Source: Massilia aurea (lineage in GTDB: Bacteria; Pseudomonadota; Gammaproteobacteria; Burkholderiales; Burkholderiaceae_D). Taken from it: a stretch of DNA of 64,000 nucleotides. This document shows positions 59,193 to 64,000 of this stretch, piece after piece. Position numbers and translations under genes: made by a program. How positions within the stretch are numbered: the first letter of the stretch is position 1; each line of letters starts with the position of its first letter. The notes under the pieces are model-generated. The model searched no databases. It was not told the origin of the DNA and saw only the letters and a list, made by a program, of their open reading frames with translations. The DNA is taken from NCBI RefSeq assembly GCF_014200505.1, contig NZ_JACHBX010000003.1:310001-374000 (forward strand), read 5' to 3'.

Positions 59193-62026
59193 CCTGGCTC
59201 GTCGGCATCGATCTGGGCACCACGAACACGGTGCTGGCCTACGGCCGCAATGGCCCTGGCGGCATCGAGTTATTCCAGATCGATCAGTTGGTGGCGCCCG
59301 GCGAAGTGGCCGGCGCACCGCTGCTGCCGTCGATGCGTTACCACCCGGGGCCGGACGAACTGGCGCCGGGCGCCCTGCAACTGCCCTGGCAGCAGCCGGA
59401 TGTTGCCGGCGTCGAGCACGTCGCGCTGGGACGCCTGGCGCGCGTGCTCGGTGCGGCCACGCCGGGCCGGCTCGTCACGAGCGCCAAGAGCTGGCTGTCG
59501 CACGACGGCGTCGACCGCATGGCGCCGATCCTGCCGTGGGGTGTCGACACCGACGTGCCCAAGGTCTCGCCGGTGGCTGCCAGTGCCAGCTATCTTGCGC
59601 ACCTGCGCTCTGCATGGAATGCGCGCTTTCCCAAACAACCCCTCGAACGCCAGCAGATCGTGCTCACGGTGCCGGCGTCGTTCGACGAAGGCGCCCGCGC
59701 GCTGACGCTCGAAGCGGCCAGGCTGGCCGGCCTGCCACAGGTCGCGCTGCTGGAAGAACCACAAGCCGCGCTGTACGACTGGCTGTACCGCCATCGCGCC
59801 AGCCTGGCCGACGATCTGGGCGATGCGCGGCTGGTACTGGTGGCCGACGTGGGCGGTGGCACCACCGACTTCAGCCTGGTCAAGGTCGATACCAGGGATG
59901 GCGAGCCGCACCTGACGCGCATCGGCGTGGGCAACCACCTGATCCTGGGTGGCGACAATATGGACCTCGCGCTGGCGCACCTGATCGAAGCGCGCATGGC
60001 CCAACAATCCGGCGACCACAATAGCAATGACGCCGCGCGCACGCGCCTGTCGGCTGCGCGCCTGGCCCAGCTCACGGAACGCTGCCGCGCCGCCAAGGAA
60101 CAACTGCTGGCAGAGGACGCGCCCGAGTCGGTCGCCGTCACGCTGCTCGGCGCCGGCAGCCGCCTGATTGGCTCGGCCCGCAAGGCCGACCTGCTGCGCA
60201 GCGACATCGAGCGCATCGTGCTCGATGGCTTCCTGCCGCTCAACGCCGCGCAGGACGAACCGACGCGCGCCCGCGCCGGCATCGTCGAATTTGGCCTGCC
60301 GTATGCAAGCGACCCGGCCATCACGCGGCATCTGGCGAGCTTTTTGCGCCAGCATGCAGCGGCGTCGCGCGAGGCGCTCGGCCTGGATGGCGGCGCGATC
60401 CCGATTCCGGATACGGTGCTGCTCAACGGCGGCGTGTTCAGGGGCGCCGCACTGGCCAGGCGCCTGGTCGACACGTTGAGCGGCTGGCGTAGCGCCCCAG
60501 TACGCGTGCTGCACAACGAGAATCCCGATATCGCCGTCGCCCGTGGCGGCGTCGCCTACGCGCTGGCGCGCCAGGGCCTGGCGCCGGCGATCGACAGCGG
60601 CGCGGCCCGCAACTACTACCTGCTCCTCGACGGCGAAGCACGCGCTGGCCTGCTGCGCGCCGTCTGCCTGCTGCCACGCGGCACGCCGGCTGCCACGGAC
60701 GTCACGCTGGCAAACCGCAGCTTCGCGCTGCGCGTCGGCCGGCCGGTGCGCTTTCACCTGGTCTCGACGATTGCCGATGCCGGCGCGGCGCCGCAGGCCG
60801 GTGATCTGGTCGATCTCGACCTGGCCGACGTGGTGCGCCTGCCGCCGATTGCGACGGTGCTGCGCAAATCAGGGTCGGGCACTACGGCGGAGATTCCCGT
60901 GCACCTGGTGACGACGCTGAGCGAAACCGGTTCGCTCGAAGTGCATTGCGTCGCCGAAGACGGCGGCGGGCGCTGGCAGCTCGCGTTCCAGTTGCGTGGC
61001 AATAGCGATGATGACGGCGATATCGACGTGCCGGACGAGGCCCTGCCCGCGAACCTGGACGCGGCGATCGACAAGATCGAGCGCGTGTTTGGCGCCCGCT
61101 CGAAACAGGTCGAGCCGAAAGAAGTCAAGCAACTGCGCGCTGGCCTCGAACATCTGCTCGGCCCACGCGAAAGCTGGACCACACCGCTGCTGCGCCGCCT
61201 GTTCGATGCCCTGATGGCGCGCGCGAAAGGCCGGCGCCGCTCGGTCGAGCACGAGCGCGCCTGGCTGAACCTGGCCGGCTACAGCCTGCGCCCCGGCTTC
61301 GGCCACCCGCTCGACGAATGGCGCATGGAACAGTTGTGGGCCCTGTTCGAAGCGGGCGTGCAGCACCACAAGGACAGCCAGGTGCGCGCCGAATGGTGGA
61401 CGCTGTGGCGCCGCGTGGCCGGCGGCCTGTCGCTCGACGCGCAACTGCGCGTGCTGGACGATTTCGCCTTCAACCTGCAGGCCGATGCCGCCGAGCGTGG
61501 CCGGCGACCCGTCACCCTCGTCGATGGCAGCGAAGAAGACCTGCTGCGCGTGGGCGCGTCGCTCGAACGCATCCCGTCGGCCTACAAGGCCGAGATCGGG
61601 GAATGGCTGTTCAAGCAGATCGCCGATATCCCCGCCGGCGGCAAGCTCGATGCCCGCGCCAGCGCGCGCTACGGGCGCTATCTGTGGGCGCTGGGCCGCG
61701 TGGGTGCGCGCCAGTCGTTCCAGTCCAGCGCGCACGAAGTAGCGCCACCTGACGTGGCCGAGGGCTGGCTGCGCCAGCTTCTGCTGCTCGACTGGCGCAA
61801 GGTGGAGCCGGCCGGCTTTGCCGCCGCCCACATCGCGCGCATGACGGGCGACCGCTCGCGCGACATCGATGACGCGGTGCGCGGCGACGTGCTGCGCCGC
61901 CTGGCAGCCAGCGGCGCGCCAGCAGCATGGACGGCGATGGTGCGCGAGGTCGTGGAACTGGATCAGGCCAGCGAAGCGCGCATGCTGGGCGATGCGCTGC
62001 CGCCGGGCCTCAAGCTGCTGCGTTAA
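59189..62026 (+). CDS. Hsp70-family protein with DUF3731-type C-terminal extension
   Basis: A 945-residue Hsp70 homologue: GIDLGTTNTVLAYGR (6-20), ADVGGGTTDFSLVKV (about 219-233), ILGGDNMDLALAH (about 251-263), then a substrate-binding-like region and a helical extension (about 600-945) that belongs to DUF3731, including PKEVKQLRAGLEHLLGPRESW and RVAGGLSLDAQLRVL. It overlaps the preceding Hsp70 by 4 bp (GTGA), so DUF2760, Hsp70 and Hsp70-DUF3731 are translated together. Confidence 0.88.
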   Translation: MTWLVGIDLGTTNTVLAYGRNGPGGIELFQIDQLVAPGEVAGAPLLPSMRYHPGPDELAPGALQLPWQQPDVAGVEHVALGRLARVLGAATPGRLVTSAKSWLSHDGVDRMAPILPWGVDTDVPKVSPVAASASYLAHLRSAWNARFPKQPLERQQIVLTVPASFDEGARALTLEAARLAGLPQVALLEEPQAALYDWLYRHRASLADDLGDARLVLVADVGGGTTDFSLVKVDTRDGEPHLTRIGVGNHLILGGDNMDLALAHLIEARMAQQSGDHNSNDAARTRLSAARLAQLTERCRAAKEQLLAEDAPESVAVTLLGAGSRLIGSARKADLLRSDIERIVLDGFLPLNAAQDEPTRARAGIVEFGLPYASDPAITRHLASFLRQHAAASREALGLDGGAIPIPDTVLLNGGVFRGAALARRLVDTLSGWRSAPVRVLHNENPDIAVARGGVAYALARQGLAPAIDSGAARNYYLLLDGEARAGLLRAVCLLPRGTPAATDVTLANRSFALRVGRPVRFHLVSTIADAGAAPQAGDLVDLDLADVVRLPPIATVLRKSGSGTTAEIPVHLVTTLSETGSLEVHCVAEDGGGRWQLAFQLRGNSDDDGDIDVPDEALPANLDAAIDKIERVFGARSKQVEPKEVKQLRAGLEHLLGPRESWTTPLLRRLFDALMARAKGRRRSVEHERAWLNLAGYSLRPGFGHPLDEWRMEQLWALFEAGVQHHKDSQVRAEWWTLWRRVAGGLSLDAQLRVLDDFAFNLQADAAERGRRPVTLVDGSEEDLLRVGASLERIPSAYKAEIGEWLFKQIADIPAGGKLDARASARYGRYLWALGRVGARQSFQSSAHEVAPPDVAEGWLRQLLLLDWRKVEPAGFAAAHIARMTGDRSRDIDDAVRGDVLRRLAASGAPAAWTAMVREVVELDQASEARMLGDALPPGLKLLR

Positions 62027-62044
62027 GCGCGGTCTATCGACGCA

Positions 62045-62716
62045 TCACGCTTCCAGCTGCCCGATCAGGATCAGCGAGACCGGCTTGCCGGTACGCGGAT
62101 GCAGTGGCTCGCGCATGGCGGTGACCCGCAGCCCGTTTGCCGCGAACAGCGCGAACCAGCCCGCGACTGTGCGGAAGTACCACGGCGGCGCATCGGCGAA
62201 GTCGCTGGAAAAGCCCGCCCAGCTGCCGCTGCGCCAGCCGTCGACATACGGGGCATCGCCGCACGCCATGAGCGGATGCACGGTCTGCACGACCAGCGAG
62301 CCGCCCTCGCGCAGATAGGTCGGCGCCGCGCGCAGCAGGCCATCGACCGCCTCGTTGCCGATCAACGAGAAATTGCAGACCGCGACATCGAGCGCCAGCG
62401 CCAGCCGGCCCTGCGCGATCTGCTCGAACGACAGCACGCAAAAGTCGCCGCCGCCAGCGGCATTGGCTTTCTCGACCAGCGCGGCAATCGCATCGACACC
62501 GACCATTGCCACGCCGGGTAGCGCGCGCACCAGCCAGCCTTCGCCGCAACCGAGATCGATGCCGGTGGCCGGATCAAGGCTGCGCACCGCATCGACGATG
62601 GCGGCATTGGTGACCAGCGTGCGCGTTTCAATTTCACCGTCGCGCACTGCGGTGGTCCAGGGGTCGACGTTGCGCGACCACGCGTCGAGAACAGCGGCAT
62701 CGGTAAGACCTGGCAT
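62045..62716 (-). CDS. Class I SAM-dependent methyltransferase
   Basis: A 223-residue cytoplasmic methyltransferase. Rossmann motif I is TGIDLGCGEGWLVRALPGV (about 50-68), motif II VGVDAIAALVEKANA, and the core then FSLIGNEAVDGLLRAAPTYLREGGSLVVQTVHPL. The N-terminus WSRNVDPWTTAVRDGEIETR resembles small-molecule O- or N-methyltransferases. Acceptor unknown. It is convergent with the Hsp70 operon (18 bp) and divergent from the DUF4230 gene. Confidence 0.85.
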   Translation of the reverse strand: MPGLTDAAVLDAWSRNVDPWTTAVRDGEIETRTLVTNAAIVDAVRSLDPATGIDLGCGEGWLVRALPGVAMVGVDAIAALVEKANAAGGGDFCVLSFEQIAQGRLALALDVAVCNFSLIGNEAVDGLLRAAPTYLREGGSLVVQTVHPLMACGDAPYVDGWRSGSWAGFSSDFADAPPWYFRTVAGWFALFAANGLRVTAMREPLHPRTGKPVSLILIGQLEA

Positions 62717-62838
62717 GGGCTCCTCCTGTCATGACGCCATTATGCCGCAGGCAGTCATGGCACACGGTGAACGACAGCCATCCACAGGATCGGATAGACT
62801 GGCCGCCGACTCCGCCAACGCACCCGCCCCTGCCGCCC

Positions 62839-63495
62839 ATGAAACCATCGCAACACCTGCCCATCCTGCTCGTCGCCGTCCTCGCTGCCGCCATTACCTT
62901 CGCGCTCATCAAGCGTCCGGCCGACGAAGCGCCCGCACCGCCGCCGCTGGTGTCGCTCGAGAAGATGGGGCATCTGGTGTCGCTCAAGATGAATTATTCG
63001 GACGTGATCGAATTCACGCAGCCGAATGCCGTGGACATCCCGTGGTCGCAATGGGAAGTCCGGCTTGGCAGCACCCGCGTGCTGCTGGTCGCGCGCGGCG
63101 ACTGCACGCTGGCCACCGACCTGCGCCAGGCGCGCTACGAAGACATCGACAACACGGCGCGCACGCTGACGGTCGTGCTGCCGGCGCCCTCGCCGCTGCA
63201 GGCGCGCATCAACCACGAACCGCGCGACAAGGGCGGCTCGTACTTCTATGCGATCACCGACCAGGGCTTGCAGGCGTTCATTCCGTCGGCGCAAACGCGC
63301 ACCACGGCCATGAACAACGTGCTGGCCACGGCGCAGAAAGCGGTGCAGGCCGCGTGCAGTCAGCCAACAATACTGAATACCGCGAGGGACAACGCAGCCA
63401 CCGTGATGCAGGCCACGCTGCTGGCCACCGGCTGGACGCCGACGGTCGTGTGGGAAGCAAGCACCGGTCAGGCAAAGCCCGTCACGACGCCATAA
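62839..63495 (+). CDS. DUF4230 inner-membrane-anchored protein
   Basis: A 218-residue protein with one N-terminal membrane anchor (LPILLVAVLAAAITFALI) and a periplasmic DUF4230 domain (VSLEKMGHLVSLKMNYSDVIEF ... VRLGSTRVLLVARGDCTLATDL). Function unknown. The open frame begins at 62731, but those residues are Arg/Pro-rich and the anchor begins at ATG 62839. No ribosome site of note. Confidence 0.75.
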   Translation: MKPSQHLPILLVAVLAAAITFALIKRPADEAPAPPPLVSLEKMGHLVSLKMNYSDVIEFTQPNAVDIPWSQWEVRLGSTRVLLVARGDCTLATDLRQARYEDIDNTARTLTVVLPAPSPLQARINHEPRDKGGSYFYAITDQGLQAFIPSAQTRTTAMNNVLATAQKAVQAACSQPTILNTARDNAATVMQATLLATGWTPTVVWEASTGQAKPVTTP

Positions 63496-63624
63496 TCTGT
63501 TGTAAAAAATTCCCACTTAGAAACAAAAGATTACACCTGTGATGACGCAAGCGGCCTGACCCTTCGTGTAAAATCGTCTGAGCAGGTTATCGGAACAAAT
63601 CAACTATATAGAGGTGACAACACC

Positions 63625-64000
63625 ATGCGCGTCTTCCCATCCAGCGGAAAAACCCTTGTCTTTGCTCTCGCGGCAACCGTTCTTTCCACCAGCGTCTTCG
63701 CCCAAACCTGGCCAAGCGACACCGTGACCGTCGTCGTGCCATGGCCGGCAGGCGGCCCGTCGGACATCGCGGCGCGCCCGCTGGCCAAAGGCTTGACGAC
63801 CGCGCTGGGCAAGTCGTTCGTCATCGATAACCGCGGCGGCGGCGGCGGCAATATCGGTTCGGCAGCGGTCACCCGCGCCAAGGCCGATGGCCAGACCATG
63901 CTGATCACCTCGAGCGCACCAATCGTGATCAACCCGAGCCTGTACAAGAAAATGGCGTTCAACCCGGCGACCGACCTGATCCCGGTCACCAACCTGCTGC
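63625..64000 (+). CDS. Bug/TctC-family tripartite tricarboxylate transporter binding protein (3' end outside window)
   Basis: The first 125 residues of a periplasmic substrate-binding protein: signal peptide (LVFALAATVLSTSVFAQ) then TVTVVVPWPAGGPSDIAARPLAKGL and FVIDNRGGGGGNIGSAAVTRAKADG, the pocket-forming motifs of Bug proteins, which are very numerous in Burkholderiales. ATG 63625 has GAGGTG at 7 bp. Ligand unknown; members bind di- and tricarboxylates, amino acids or nicotinate. Confidence 0.93.
   Translation, partial: MRVFPSSGKTLVFALAATVLSTSVFAQTWPSDTVTVVVPWPAGGPSDIAARPLAKGLTTALGKSFVIDNRGGGGGNIGSAAVTRAKADGQTMLITSSAPIVINPSLYKKMAFNPATDLIPVTNLL

Overview
The window is GC-rich (well above 60 percent by eye), densely coded bacterial chromosome. 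Gene content points to a soil or plant-associated betaproteobacterium of the Oxalobacteraceae (Massilia, Telluria or Duganella type). The pointers are a pyrG-kdsA-eno-ftsB operon, a Bug/TctC-type binding protein, secreted polysaccharidases, a PEP-CTERM protein, a TonB-dependent receptor and an ImuA-ImuB-DnaE2 mutasome. This placement is an inference from content and order; no rRNA or tRNA gene is present. Both window ends cut a gene.

Layout. 0-3 kb: end of a gamma-carbonic-anhydrase-like gene, hslO (Hsp33), an exported unknown, dps and a palindromic REP pair. 3-7.7 kb (minus strand): pyrG-kdsA-eno-ftsB plus a small antitoxin-like gene. 8-12.2 kb: a chemoreceptor with a CheR-docking tail, a polyol-permease-type MFS transporter and an outer-membrane barrel protein. 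12.4-22.6 kb: a type VI secretion island with vgrG, a 736-residue unrecognised cargo protein, and opposite them four tandem exported SUMF1/FGE-like paralogues. The paralogues form a two-level duplication (about 1.25 kb units inside an exact 2,512-bp period) and lack the FGE active-site cysteine pair. I read this as an effector with a duplicated, diversifying immunity array; it is the best candidate for an undescribed system here.

22.6-34 kb: a DUF2254 membrane protein, then a carbohydrate region. It holds a GPH symporter overlapping a GH94-type phosphorylase, a GH16 plus CBM56 glucanase, an SDR/AraC divergent pair, gluconokinase, cyanase and a GntR-like LacI-family regulator. Two near-identical 14-bp operators, one before the symporter and one before gluconokinase, suggest one regulon for an aldonate disaccharide such as cellobionate. 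34-43 kb: SOS-type dnaE2 with a perfect LexA box, a TonB receptor, a PEP-CTERM protein and a GH43-LamG protein.

43-53 kb: an unrecognised gene, a branched-chain amino-acid-type binding protein, an htrA/response-regulator/histidine-kinase run, an Hsp20, an M61 peptidase, and a RAYT transposase with its GTAG-type REPs, several of which supply the stop codons of neighbouring genes. 53-64 kb: an orphan ATPase, a small exported protein, imuB-imuA with a second LexA box (so the mutasome is split over about 16.5 kb), a HepT-like gene lacking its catalytic motif, a DUF2760-Hsp70-Hsp70 operon, a methyltransferase, a DUF4230 protein and the start of a Bug/TctC binding protein. No CRISPR array, rRNA, tRNA or conventional insertion sequence was seen.
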